From NCBI RefSeq assembly GCF_022201045.2, contig NC_068561.1, forward strand, positions 24,682,501-24,746,500: DNA of 64,000 nt. The letters are read 5' to 3'. The DNA is from Citrus sinensis (taxonomy: Eukaryota; Streptophyta; Magnoliopsida; Sapindales; Rutaceae). Below the pieces are notes generated by a model. It did no database searches, had not been told where the DNA came from, and was given only the letters and a program-made list of their open reading frames with translations. Below are positions 1 through 11,257 of the stretch, piece by piece. The stretch's first letter is position 1. Each line of letters starts with the position of its first letter. The translations under genes were made by a program, and so were the position numbers.

Positions 1-283
1 TGAATGTCTTATTTTGTTGAACATTTATCATTTCCACAGAAAACTCATTGTCATTTGCCTACTTTCAAATCCAAAAAGCAACAATAATACCAATAATAAT
101 GTACGGCTTTTGAAAGGCCTCGTGTATCATTAGCTAGTGCAGCTGTTTCTTGGTGGAGTTGCTTGCTTTTTCCTCTCTGATCCAACCCATCAGCTACGTA
201 GTTGACAATTATCCACTTATCTATCTGTCTTGTTTACAAAATAAACAAATCAATTCCTCTTTTTCCGCCGCTTATTTCTGAAG

Positions 284-1336
284 TTAAATCTGTGCATGGA
301 CTTTTCGACGTTGTTCGACTTGGGTTTTTATTTGGCTACTCACAATGGCTGCAGCCACAATCGAACCGGAGCTTACCAAAACCAAACCTCCTGAGCCAAC
401 GAACACGCCATCTTTGACCAAATAGCACTCTCGGTCCAACCAGCCTTTGCCATATGGCTGCTTCCTGCTCATACTCGTGGCAGCGCCTAACAAAATAACA
501 GCAACGCCAAAGCTGATCCTGCTTCATTAATGACCAACTCATAACATTTCTTTATTTTTTCAAATCCCACACCATTTTTCTAACTTTGTGCTATTATTAA
601 TTATATTATGCTTTCCATGCGTTGAATCTCAGGTCAGATTAAGAATCTGAGACAGCCCCAGCTGTCCATGTTCTAATGTCGTTCTCTTTGATAACTTGGG
701 CTCCAACAAAACAATTCAAAGATTAATGCCAAAAGAAAAAGAAAAAACAATAAAATTAAATTTAAAAAAAAAAATCACATTTCGTGGCATGCAGGAGTTT
801 TCAGAATCAATCACAAAGCATGAAATAGATGGAACATGACATTTTGGTTTTGTGGGTCCAACGAAAAGTTCTAGCGAGGTGTAATTTCAATGTCAAGAAA
901 ATGAACATTTTACTTACCAGGAGAGAACTAGGAGAGCTGTTGCAATTCTGAGTTTTTGAGTTTTGCAATTGTTTCTTTTGTCCCTTGTACAAAAAATTCT
1001 GCAGATTAACAAGTTTCCAATAACCTGAGCAACACCTAGACATATCAAAGCTGCAATTCCAAGTTCATGTGCATGGCTTTCTGGTAAATAACACAGCTTC
1101 CCATCAAGCTTTAGATCTTTCCTCTGCACAGAAACACAATCAAAGGGGGAAAAACAAATTGGTAACACTACATAACAGAACAGACAATGCGACGATGAAA
1201 AGAAAAAGAAACAATATTCATTCACCTTTGCTTTCTTGGCCTCAGCAATAAGACATGAGATGAATGAGACAAGGTCAAGGGAGATGATTATGCAGAGGAC
1301 GAACACAAAACCATACCGATGATGTTTTTTCTCCAT
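284..1336 (-). CDS. DUF1218 membrane protein, three exons, 183 aa
   Basis: Small four-helix membrane protein of the plant DUF1218 family; some members affect secondary-wall lignin or leaf symmetry, but the function of this one is unknown. Exons read 1336-1226, 1123-918 and 518-284. Both introns have GT..AG ends (donors AAG|GTGAAT and CTG|GTAAGT; acceptors GTGCAG|AGG and AAGCAG|GAT), and the joined frame is open for 183 codons, the usual family size. Hydrophobic segments lie near residues 10-30, 57-82, 98-120 and 143-166. Family hallmarks are the conserved cysteines in GKLCYLPES (about 46-54) and GWLDRECYLVKDGVFVG (131-147). The start is the first ATG before the signal-anchor-like first helix. 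The family and splice pattern are seen directly; the wall role is family knowledge only. Confidence 0.88.
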
Positions 1337-2289
1337 GGAAGGCCTTCGTGTTGGTACCTATGTGGGGTGAAACTGTGGAATTAGGAGAGAAAAAGAAGAA
1401 GTCTTGGGACTCACTCAAGGGATTTGGATTGAAGAGGAAAGAAAAGGTGGCGGTCACTTCATATTGGTGCTGGTCATTCTCTTGTTTCGGCTCCTTGCTC
1501 TTTGTTGGTGATGGTGTTGGTTGACGTTGAGTGAGTCTTCTAAATAAGTCTTTCATTGCTTTGAAGGAGAGATACCATTCCTATTCCTAACTGAATGTAT
1601 AGGGTTTTGGAATATAGTTAGTTGAAACTTGTTTTCTCTTTTAAGTCGCTTAAATTCTTGTTGGTCAACTGGGCTAATGGAGTTGGGTTTAGAGGATAAG
1701 CTTGATAGAGAGACAACGAGAAAATGATGGCTTTGGAGTTTTTTATTTGCATTTCAGTCCCTTTTTGATGTCAAATCCACTGGCTGGGTTTATTTTATTT
1801 TAAGCGTCGGCCTTTTCTGGGGGGAGATTTATTCTACGTTGTGGAACAAGTTGCCACTATGAAAATTAGGGCACATCTTAATTGAACTCAATGTGCTAGA
1901 ACTTGATTCTTTTTAATTAATTGTAAGATTAAAGCATAATCTGTGCCATTGATCGGTGCTTCCTCTGCTTTTGTTGATGCTTTATCGTTACTTCTTTGAA
2001 GCTTCCTTCAAAGATAGTCAGATGGAGAACTTGGAGATTGTATCAATCTGATTTGACACAACAGTAAAAAAGATACCGATCGAGCTTGCATATGAAATGA
2101 TTCTTCCTCAAATATACTTTATCCTTGGCTTGCTGTCTTCCTTAGTCACCATGGTCCCATTCATGGCAGCTCTATAACTTTTCTCAGGACTTTAATAGCC
2201 AATTTTCATATTGTTAAATTCAGATATTATTCTGGCCAAGCTTTAAAGGTTAGTAAGCAAGGAAACACAATTTGAAGCACTGGAGTTAA
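1337..2289. other. Intergenic, no gene seen
   Basis: This is the upstream region of the DUF1218 gene. It contains a short open frame (1275-1556, minus) that overlaps the first exon region but shows no family resemblance. The rest is AT-rich, with no recognisable coding or repeat structure. Confidence 0.5.
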
Positions 2290-2690
2290 AGGATCCTTAA
2301 GAAGCTTAAATGAATTTATTCCAATTGTACAAATGAAGCCACTCCTGAAAGGCACAAAAACTTTATTCGTTGCTGCTGTTGGAAAGCAAGGACATACAAT
2401 CAGAACAACACAGGCAGCCAAGGCAATTACTAGTTACTCTTCTTTCCCCTTGAGAACTTCAAGAACAGATTGTGCGGTGCAGTAACAATAGCCTGGCCTG
2501 TGACCATAGGACTCACACCTAATACAGCTAGAACAACACTTGTATCTGCCAAATACAGTCGCTCTACATCCCATGTCTCGCCCATCTGGTTCACGACTTA
2601 TTCCAATGTTTTGATTCTTCAAGCCACTTCTTTTCAACAAACTTGGTGTACTGAGAATACCACGAGCAATAATAGTCACTTGTTCCCTTC
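2290..2690 (-). pseudogene. 3' fragment of a long-chain alcohol oxidase (FAO) pseudogene
   Basis: Minus-strand remnant closely related to the intact FAO gene at 11837-15625. It retains ILSTPSLLKRSGLKN (intact gene: ALSTPNLLKRSGLKN) and the extreme C terminus YCTAQSVLEVLK. Most of the residues between these blocks, including the HQMGSCRMG-type catalytic region, are deleted, and what remains is frame-shifted. The similarity continues past the stop into the 3' untranslated region (shared tracts near 2310-2410 and 11725-11822). The copy therefore arose as a DNA-level duplication rather than a processed insertion. It ends abruptly near 2690, next to the F-box remnant. It is non-functional. Confidence 0.8.
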
Positions 2691-2699
2691 CACTCCCTT

Positions 2700-3047
2700 G
2701 TCTCCAAAAATCAATTCCCTGTACAAGCATCAGGTGAAACAAGAGTATCCACGCAAACAGAGAGAACGTCACAACATTGCACCTGATAATCAACCTCAAC
2801 AATACTCTCATCTCTATGCCTCTCTAAGTCGTACCAACAAAAGCCATCACCAACTGGACTGACCAGAACCTTATCCCCACTCCTTGAATATGCCACAGGT
2901 TTCACATAACGATGGCAGTCAATTTCTCCCACTTCAAAGTAGAAAGTTTAGTCCAACAATTCTCCAGTCTATATTCCTTAATAACCCATAAATCCCAAGG
3001 CGGCAAAGTATAATCACCATTATCAAACTTGCAAACCAAACACCAAT
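2700..3047 (-). pseudogene. F-box pseudogene, 3' half (F-box-associated domain)
   Basis: Minus-strand reading gives F-box-associated (FBA) signatures: DLWVIKEYRLENCWTKL, then KPVAYSRSGDKVLV and FCWYDLERHRDESI, and a C-terminal VCVDTLVSP-like ending. This is the layout of CPR1/CPR30-like F-box proteins, substrate receptors of SCF ubiquitin ligases. The reading needs more than one frame, so the gene was already decayed or has decayed since. The gypsy element at 3048-10228 separates this part from its 5' half at 10229-10927. Its 3' end abuts the FAO remnant. Confidence 0.7.
3043..3047. repeat. Target-site duplication of the gypsy element, left copy
   Basis: CCAAT lies directly before the first LTR base (TG...) and is repeated at 10229-10233 directly after the last (...CA). 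This is the 5-bp duplication expected of LTR-element integration and it fixes the element's ends. Confidence 0.9.
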
Positions 3048-4080
3048 TGTTTGGGGATAAATAGAGTATTGAAAATAAAGCGCCACGTGTCGATGCAAAG
3101 GTTATGTAATTATTAGTTATTCTCTGGGGTATCAAACTTACCCCATAAAATTCGGTACCCGAGATACTCGAGATACCAGACCTACACTATAAACTCGGTA
3201 CTCGAGATACCCGACCTACATTATAAACTCGATACCTGGGGTACACCGAGCAAGGACAAAAAAGTGGGAAAAATGTTCATAAAATATCAAGAGATAGATA
3301 GGTTCCAAATCTCAAAAAGATCGGCTGAACACGTGTCAAAAAGTAAGGAATCAGTGAGGAAATCTCGTGCTACAAAAGAGGAGACAGCCGCCTGTCATGC
3401 CAGCGAATCTGCCAAAAGTGTGATATTGTGACAGTTGGGACCACCAGCTTTTCCTGCTACACCTGCAAAATTACAACGGAATTGTAGAGGTACGCGGGAC
3501 CACTCCACTACGCCCAGCACGTGAATACGCCAGAAACTTACTCTCCACGCATATTTTTGAAACTCCTAAGCCGCCATACGCATGAAAATAAGAATATTCC
3601 TGACATGACAACAGGGAATGCCACTAAAATAGTGCCAGGTGGCACGGCAACCGGGGTACACCATATAAATACTTAGGTTTGATTTTTATCAAGGAAGGGA
3701 ACACACTCACCACAAAAAAACTAGGGTTTCTTCAACCTCAAAATCTCCATTACCGAGAGCTTGTAAGCTCTCTAACCTGAAATAACCCAACTCTGACTTG
3801 AGCGTCGGAGTGTGGCCGCCAACCACCCCCGGCTCCACCTCTGACCTCTTTTTTTATTGTTTCGCAGGTTTAAGGTGAGTTTCACCAGCCCTCCGCACCT
3901 AAAGTCAGACCCCGTCCATAACCACCGTCATCTCAATCCTCCTCCACTCCACAAAAAGCCCAAACAGCCCGCACGTGCCGAACAAGCGAGGTAGCCCGCT
4001 CCCCGACAAAAATATAAATTTATTGCTCTTGGGTTGGTTTTATGGTTTTTTATTCATTAACCCAAAATCAGCCGCAAACA
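3048..4080 (+). repeat. 5' LTR of the gypsy element
   Basis: 1,033 bp, TG...CA ends. A TATAAATA box lies at 3664-3671. A stretch near 3150-3245 holds short tandem units of the type CTATAAACTCGGTACCCGAG; the 3' LTR has one more unit. Confidence 0.88.
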
Positions 4081-4139
4081 ATTGGCGCCGTCTGTGGGGA
4101 CACGAGCAAAAAGCTTCCACACGGTGCTAAGCTTGTCGG

Positions 4140-5386
4140 TACGTGTGCTTGTACAACCATGGCACCCGACGTACCCGCTAATAACCAAATGCTAGGTCAT
4201 GATGGAGCAGAGGACCACGGCGGTGATGAGATGACAAGAAGGGCATTCTGCCTAGAGAAAGACAAATCAGTTAAGCAATCAGCTAGTATTCAACCCGACG
4301 AGGAGCCTGTTACTCATAAACACTTTGAGGATTTAGCTCATGCGATTCTCAGAGCAGTAGGATCTCGGGTACCCGAAGCAGCTACTTCTCCGGTAACTCA
4401 AGATGTCCCGCCTCCACGCGGTGAGAAACAGATCATACCAAGATCTGAAATACCGGAGGGAAGTAGACCAAAGCATAGGCCATCGGGCACCCGTTCAAAG
4501 TTTCAAGCCGCCAGCTCCCGAGAAGAACGCTTCACTGCCTCTTGTTATTCCCGTAGTAGCCAGGGTATCAAACGCAAACAAAAAGCCCATGAAGATCTCC
4601 GATACAAGTTGAACGCCAAAAGAGCTTCCCAAACAACTGCGGCATCCTCAGGTGCACCTGGGGTACCCTGCAAGTTCCTGGAAAAAAATGGAGTACCTCG
4701 AAGCTCAAGTGAAGCTCCTTTCTGAAAAACAAAACCCCATCAATGCTCTAGCGCTAGCAGCGTATAACTCGCCATTCACCATGGAGATTCGGACAACGGT
4801 TATCCCGGAAGCGTTCACCATGCCTCAAATACAACAATACTCGGGTACCTCGGATCCCGTGGAACATGCTGAGTTGTATCGTGACCAGATGATGATTAAA
4901 GGAGTGGGTGACAATGCTATGTGCCGGAGTTTCCCGCATACCCTCACCGGACCAGCCAAGTCATGGTTCCGATCGTTGAAGGTAGGTAGTATATCCTCCT
5001 TAGACCAGCTCTTAAAAGATTTTGTTCATGAGTTTGGTTATGCATCCGCCCAACATATAACATCCTCCAAGCTTGCTTTCATCAAGCAAGGGGATTCGGA
5101 GTCTTTAGCCGAGTACGTAACCCGCTTCCACCAAGAGGTGTCATGTACCGGTACATTTGGTCACCAACACACTCTCACTCATTTTGAAAAGAATTTGCGT
5201 TTGGGGAAGTTATGGCGGTCATTTCAAAAACACCGCCCTCTTTCATATGGGGAAGCTCGTTCTCGAGCCCTGCAACAAATAGAAATTGATGAGAAGTGTA
5301 ACCTAAAGAGGGAGGAAGACAGAGTCGAAGTTGTGAGAAACAAGGAGAAACCCAAGAGAGCCGAGGTACCTCCGGTACCCTCTTGA
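4140..5386 (+). pseudogene. gag remains of the gypsy element (fossil)
   Basis: Gag-like coding sequence with a retrotransposon gag core: IQQYSGTSDPVEHAELYRDQM, then LTGPAKSWFRSL, LLKDFVHEFGY and SLAEYVTRFHQEV. An upstream hydrophilic portion lies in a different frame. No CCHC zinc knuckle follows. It is broken, with at least one break. Downstream the sequence is rich in valine-proline codons produced by the element's recurrent GGTACC motif. Confidence 0.75.
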
Positions 5387-5858
5387 GCACCTCGGGTACA
5401 CAGCCCACCTCGTCCAACCCCACGTGGGAAAGGGCTGAATATTCCTGGAGTACCCCGAGTACCCCAGCAGTGCAATGACATTTATTTGCCTTACTAATTA
5501 AGCGCTTGTAATATAATGAAGAGCTGCGCGGTGGAAAGTGTTATAGACAACTAGTCCTATAAAACAAAAAAGAGTAGGGCCAATGAAGGTAGATGAGGTT
5601 ATGCATGATGTACCCGAGGTACCCCAAAGTCCTAATTCAGCGTTAATCGAAGAGTTAGAGGTACCCCTGGATCCTCGGGTGCCGAAGGAAGAAAAGGAAT
5701 GAGCACACACGCTACTCTAAATGAAAAGAACAATTATAAAACACTTGTGAAATGCTGCCATATCGAGGAAGTACTACTAATAAAAGAAAGCACTTTACCT
5801 CTTTCTATTTACTTTATTTATTTTTCTTTAATGCTTATGCGTTTATGATATTTGATCT

Positions 5859-5938
5859 ATTATGTGGTGTACTTTATCATGCGGGGTACCCAGAGTCTAT
5901 TGTGTGGTGTACTTTATCATGCGGGGTACCCAGAGTAC
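5859..5938. repeat. 40-bp tandem duplication inside the gypsy element
   Basis: Two adjacent copies of a 40-bp unit containing TGTGGTGTACTTTATCATGC followed by GGGGTACCCAGAGT, nearly identical. This is a local duplication within the non-coding interior. Confidence 0.8.
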
Positions 5939-7017
5939 CCCAAACTGATTAGTTGCACTTTTCAATTCTCCAAGTCTCTAATGACAAGAGTGACCTCAGG
6001 ATCCCTCATTTCTTTAAGATAACAGAACATTATCATGTAATGATCTTGGTTCTATCATTTATAAGTATGTTTTTTACTTTATGTGATGATGTTTGTTCTC
6101 CTTTTTTATTACCGAATATGATTGCAGTTAAATTTTCGCCATTAATGTGACTCCATCTTATTACGCCACGTCTTATTCAGTTATAATTGCTCCATTTCAA
6201 GATAATTAGGGGAACTTGAGGTATCTGACTCGATTCGATCGTGAAGATCTGTTCGAGGTCAACGCCAATAAGAAATAATACAACGAATTTAAAGAGGGAG
6301 GGTCAGAGAATGCCCGAGGGCGAGGTAAACCAGCATACCCTAGCGCCATGAGGTTCCGTTAAGGTATGCACACGCCCACACCTCCATTCTTTTACTTGAG
6401 CCAAGTAAAGAATAAATAAACGAAAGGAGGTAGGCAAGCATGCCCCTCTATTCGCATTATTTTATTAAATAATGACTAGAAGCGGATGGCAAAACAAGCA
6501 TGTTTTTGACCATTTCTGCAAGAAAGAGGGCCAAAAAGGTCCCCGAAAAAAAGAGGGTACCTGGGGTACTCGAGAAACTCCACAAGTCTATCTGAGATAC
6601 GCCATAATCTTTATTTTATCCTAGTTGCGCCAAATATGAATTTCGTTTTATCTTATGATGATGTGCGAATTATTAAATTATTTTAAGATACGTCATAATC
6701 TTTATTAAGACAAGCAGTGAGCACATCTATGGAAATCACCACGCAAGCGCCAAAAATACATCAGGGGGGTACCTAGGGTACCCGAAGAACCCCCGCGAGT
6801 CTACACAAATCAATCATAAGCAAGGAATTCAATGGTATGCCGAATAAAGTCTATTGCAGAAGTTTAATGCGAATAAGTAGTAAGATTGCTGAGGCAACCT
6901 TCCAAAAGACGAGTATCCCAACACAACAAAAGGATGATGCCATACTACAAAGGTACAGAAGCAAAGAAAGAAAGCTGCTAAGACATCTCGAGATAAAACC
7001 CTAAATGGCAAGTAAAA

Positions 7018-8555
7018 TCAAGCAGAATGGGGGGCATCCTCTCCACCGTTCCCCTCAACAGGGGGATCAACACGAATACTCGCGGTCAAAGAGCTGTTAC
7101 TCACATGAACAGCGCTAACCGAAGGGAGATCCGCCTGGGGTACCTGGGGTACCCCCGAAGATTGCTGTGGGCTGTAGGATGGTGGAGCCTGGGTTACCCT
7201 CTTATCCTCTATCGCCTTCAGGATGGCCGACTTGTCCACCCATTTCTCTACCCGGGGTACCACCAACTCTAGGTGTTCTCCTGGGTTTGGTCATCCAAAC
7301 GCCCCTGTAAAGCCCTGACCTCCACCTCAAGCTTTTCCTCCCGAGACTGACCAAGTCTGATCTCCCCTTGTAATTTATCCGCCTCCGCTAGCTCAGCCGA
7401 GGTACCACTAAAGTCTTGGAGACTGTAGCTAAGGTATAAGGTAGCCTACACAAAAAAAAGAAGCACTCACATCACGACAAGCCTTGAGCACCCGGCTATA
7501 GTGCTCATTTAGGTCCAATTTATCCGCCTCAATGGTCATGTCTGTAGAAATGCACTCGGAGGAGTGGAGGAAACATTCGGTGAGATGAGATATCCTTTTG
7601 TTTGCCACTAGGTCAAGCTTGCCCTCCATGAGATCTCCAGAGACCGTGAACAGAGAGCCAAGCTTTCTCTTGTGGGTAGCTGGGGTACCCCGAGAACTAC
7701 CAAAAGAGGAATCGGGCAATTTGCCATTGGCGCTTGGAACGGCGAGAGGTCGATCACCCTTTGCTGAGGTACCTAGTGTACCGGAGGAGCTGCTGCTTAT
7801 GCGACTGAAAAAAGCATCGAAGTCTTCGGCGAAAGGGTCCATACCTACCCAACAAGCATATCTGGATGAATTGCCATATGTTCAATGAAATTAGGTTACT
7901 CCGCTATGAAGAAAGAGATAGCTCAATGAATATTTATGCTGATGGATACCTGAGATACCCCATGCTCAGAATCAAATTTCAGAACACATGAAAGATACAC
8001 AAAAGATCCTAAAAAAGCCGCCAAGTCAAGTAGTGGCATCTAAAGTTATGTGAAATAAAGTACCAGGAGTTTGTTAGTACAATATTGAAGTAGTTTGGGT
8101 ACCCCAACAAAATAATGTTGGTCATCTTCACCTTCATCCCTCAGGACAGGGGGATCAATAAAAGTGCCAAAAGCAGCAAAAGCGCAAGCATTGATATTAG
8201 AGATACTTGATGGCGACTTTGGCTGAGGTACCCCAGCTGATCTCCATGGCTTTCAGATCGAGATATGCGGGAAGCCCTGATCTTCTCCCCAAAAACTTCA
8301 TCAAACCTTCCATTTAAAATCTTGTTCAATCTAAAGAGCTTCATTTCACGGGGTCGAAGCACATCTTTCTTTTTGTGCACCTAGGCTACTCCTAAAGCTG
8401 CTAGGAAAGGAGGATTGAGATTTTATTTTCGTCCCTGGAGCATGTAAAGGAAATGTGCCCTTAAATGAGATGAATCTTGAGGTAACTGACATATTGGTTC
8501 TCAAAAGGCCAAGAAAGGCATTGAAGTACTCACCGGAGCGATCTATACTTGCCAA
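7018..8555 (-). pseudogene. Antisense coding remains in the gypsy element (fossil)
   Basis: Two or three minus-strand open stretches (largest 7429-7842, starting MDPFAEDFDAFFSR) lie opposite to the element's own direction. Their serine-rich start and the segment HLTECFLHSSECISTDM...DLNEHYSRVLKACRD look like genuine protein rather than chance. They resemble the C-terminal part of plant 'putative gypsy-type transposon' antisense proteins, but I recognise this only loosely. They lie in pieces and are broken. Confidence 0.45.
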
Positions 8556-9160
8556 TTACTAGAAAATAAAATATGGGTGATGGTGGGGTGCCCCTACATC
8601 ATCCTCTACACATACTTGGTGGTTCATCCCCATAAGCAGATGAAAAATTTTGATCAATCAGCTCCGCCCTCTCTAACCTATCCAAATTTGATAGCTATTT
8701 ATAAGATATAGAGAAGAGGGAGTCCATCTTTCTTTTTGGGGTACCCGGTGTGCCCCTAGAGCTGCTATTTTTCAGCTTGGTCAATCTGCACAAGCACTTT
8801 TACTGACTAAGAGAGGAAGTAATATTTGAATTTTTGGGTGAATTAGTTCACACCCCAAAAAGTGAGGAGGTCGAGTACACCTCATTGAAGGAGTGGTACC
8901 CGAGCCATTCAAAGAGCCTCCGTTCATTGGGCTAAAACGAAAAATAATAATAATAAAGGAGAAAGAAAGAAGATAAAAAATATCAAGATATTCTCTGATG
9001 TTGGGAATTCACATAGTCAACCAAAGGGTGGTAGACGAGGTACCTCTTTTTATCCAATCCTGTGAGAGGAAGAGCTGAACATCGCCACGTGTTGTTCACA
9101 ATTCTTCTATGAGTTTCTTTTGCCTCAATTACATTCGCCACAAAGAAACTAGGGGGATGT

Positions 9161-10228
9161 TGTTTGGGGATAAATAGAGTTTTGAAAATGAAGCGCCACG
9201 TGTCGATGTAAAGGTTATGTAATTATTAGTTATCCTCCGGGATACCCAACCTACCCCATAAAATTCGGTACCCGAGATACTCGAGATACTAGACATACAC
9301 TATAAACTCGGTACTCGAGATACCCGACCTACATTATAAACTCGGTACCCGAGATACCCGACTTACACTATAAACTCGATACCTGGGGTACACCGAGCAA
9401 GGACAAAAAAGTGGGGAAAAATGTTCATAAAATATCAAGAGATAGATGGGTTCCAAATCTCAAAAAGATCGGCTGAACACGTGTCAAAAAGTAAGGAATC
9501 AGTGAGGAAATCTCGTGCTACAAAAGAGGAGACAGCCGCCTATCATGCCAGCGAATCTGCCAAAAGTGTGATATTGTGACAGTTAGGACCACCAGCTTTT
9601 CCTGCTACACCTGCAAAATTACAACGGAATTGTAGAGGTACGCGGGACCACTCCACTACTCCCAGCACGTGAATACGCTAGAAACTTGCTCTCCACGCAT
9701 ATTTTTGAAACGCCTAAGCCGCCATACGCATGAAAATAAGAATATTCCTGACATGACAGCAGGGAACGCCATTAAAATAGCGCTAGGTGGCACGGCAACC
9801 GGGGTACACCATATAAATACTCAAGTTTGATTTTTATCAAGGAAGGGAACACACTCACAACAAAAAAACTAGGGTTTCTTCTACCTCAAAATTTCCATTA
9901 CCGAGAGCTTGTAAGCTCTCTAACCTGAGATAACCCAACTCTGACTTGAGCGTCGGAGTGTGGTCGCCAGCCACCCCCGGCTCCACCTCTGACCTCTTTT
10001 TTTGTTGTTTCGCAGGTTTAAGGCGAGTTTCACCAGCCCTCCGCACCTGAAGTCAGACCCCTTCCATAACCATCGTCATCTCAATCCTCCTCCACTCCAC
10101 AAAAAGCCCAAACAGCCCGCACGTGCCGAACAAGTGAGGTACCCCGCTCCCCGAAAAAAATATAAATTTATTAATCTGGAGTTGGTTTTGTGGATTTTTA
10201 TTCATTAACCCAAAATCAGCCGCAAACA
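9161..10228 (+). repeat. 3' LTR of the gypsy element
   Basis: 1,068 bp, same ends as the 5' LTR, TATAAATA at 9812-9819. It is about 35 bp longer than the 5' LTR because of one extra CTATAAACTCGGTACC-type unit near 9330-9370. It is followed by CCAAT at 10229-10233. Confidence 0.88.
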
Positions 10229-10927
10229 CCAATCATCCTCCCAAAACCTTCCATTACCTCCAACCCCAAGAATAGGATGAGGCAATGGCACTTAGTAAAA
10301 CTCGTCACTCTTTAAATCAAATGCAGCAATTAAGTAATTGTTATCGGCGTCGCCGGCTACCCAATGCAATGCCCCATTAACAAAAGCCCCATTCGATCCG
10401 GTTTCCCGGGAACATGGAAAATCTTAGATTCGTCTCCACATGTTAACTTTCAAACTATGAAGATAAACTACAGTGTAGTTGACTGGTTTGGTAAACCAAA
10501 TAATTTTCACTAACTCTATCAAACTTGGGTAAGACGCGGTGTTTTTTAGTTAATGGATTCAACAACGCTATAAGTTTGTCTCTGTCTTTCATTGCCAGCA
10601 ATCCGTTGCAAGAACCAATCACTGGAAAGTTGCAATTGTTCTTGTACGGGAGATAAATTGTTTAGAATGTGAATGCGAACCCAAGTTTGAAGATTCATAC
10701 CTTCTTTCCCACTCCCATTTACCACGGTTCAAAACAGAGAGAAAGAGGCTGCGGTCGGAGTTGGTTTCGACGGAGCCGATTGAGATTGGAGTTTGATGAA
10801 ATCTTGGCCGTTGATTACCGAACGGAATGACTTCGGAACGCACTTGAATCGTAGCAGACTCTTCACTGGTAAGTCGGATTAGTAAGTCAACGATTATATC
10901 CAAAGGAAGCAGCATCGAAGTCGCCAT
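10229..10927 (-). pseudogene. F-box pseudogene, 5' half
   Basis: Begins MATSMLLPLDIIVDLLIRL, a recognisable F-box start (LP.DII.D.L.RL), after which the F-box helix is cut short and joins SIGSVETNSDRSLFLSVLNRGKWEWERRYESSNL, a typical post-F-box stretch. The reading then breaks down towards 10234, where the gypsy element interrupts it; the F-box-associated half continues at 3047-2700. The truncated F-box itself suggests the gene was defective independently of the insertion. Confidence 0.65.
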
Positions 10928-11099
10928 TTCATTTCTTAGGCCCTCTCTCTCCCCTTCTGTATCATACGTATATTGTATGGTCGGAGAATAACATTTTGGT
11001 CCTCCTTTAAATTGTATTTACGGTTATGTGCATAAAAATTTTAAATGAGGGCCGCTATTTAAACTCAAAAATTAATCAGAAGAAATGAATAATTAATTA

Positions 11100-11248
11100 A
11101 GATCAGGCTACGGTGCAACTGTGGCACTGTGCCACAATTGCATAATTGCATTCAGCCGTTGGATGTATTTGGATTGGTGAGGTTCACTGGCATCCAACGG
11201 CTGGATGCAATTGTGGCACAATACCACAGTTGCACCACAGGTTTCCCC
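11100..11248. mobile_element. MITE, 149 bp, foldback, 9-bp target duplication
   Basis: Near-palindromic element: left arm has GGTGCAACTGTGGCAC and CAGCCGTTGGATG, right arm has CATCCAACGGCTGGATG and CCACAGTTGCACC. The flanks are AATTAATTA at 11091-11099 and 11249-11257. A 9-bp duplication favours a Mutator-like origin, although AATTAATTA is low-complexity and could match by chance. Confidence 0.7.
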
Positions 11249-11257
11249 AATTAATTA

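Larger units (their letters stand above)
3048..10228 (+). mobile_element. Non-autonomous Ty3/gypsy-type LTR element, gag only (fossil)
   Basis: A 7.2-kb element bounded by 1,033- and 1,068-bp LTRs beginning TGTTTGGGGA and ending GCCGCAAACA. It has a 5-bp CCAAT target duplication, a primer-binding-like site directly after the 5' LTR (TTGGCGCCGTCTGTGGGGA) and a purine tract (AGGGGGATG) before the 3' LTR. Only gag-like coding remains (about 4140-5386); I see no protease, integrase, reverse transcriptase or RNase H. A minus-strand coding-like stretch lies at about 7018-8555, an arrangement known in some Tat-lineage gypsy elements. Overall it resembles the gag-only (TR-GAG/LARD) class. By-eye LTR divergence is roughly 3 percent plus one repeat-unit difference, which suggests around 1 million years. 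It is broken and would depend on a helper element. Confidence 0.85.
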
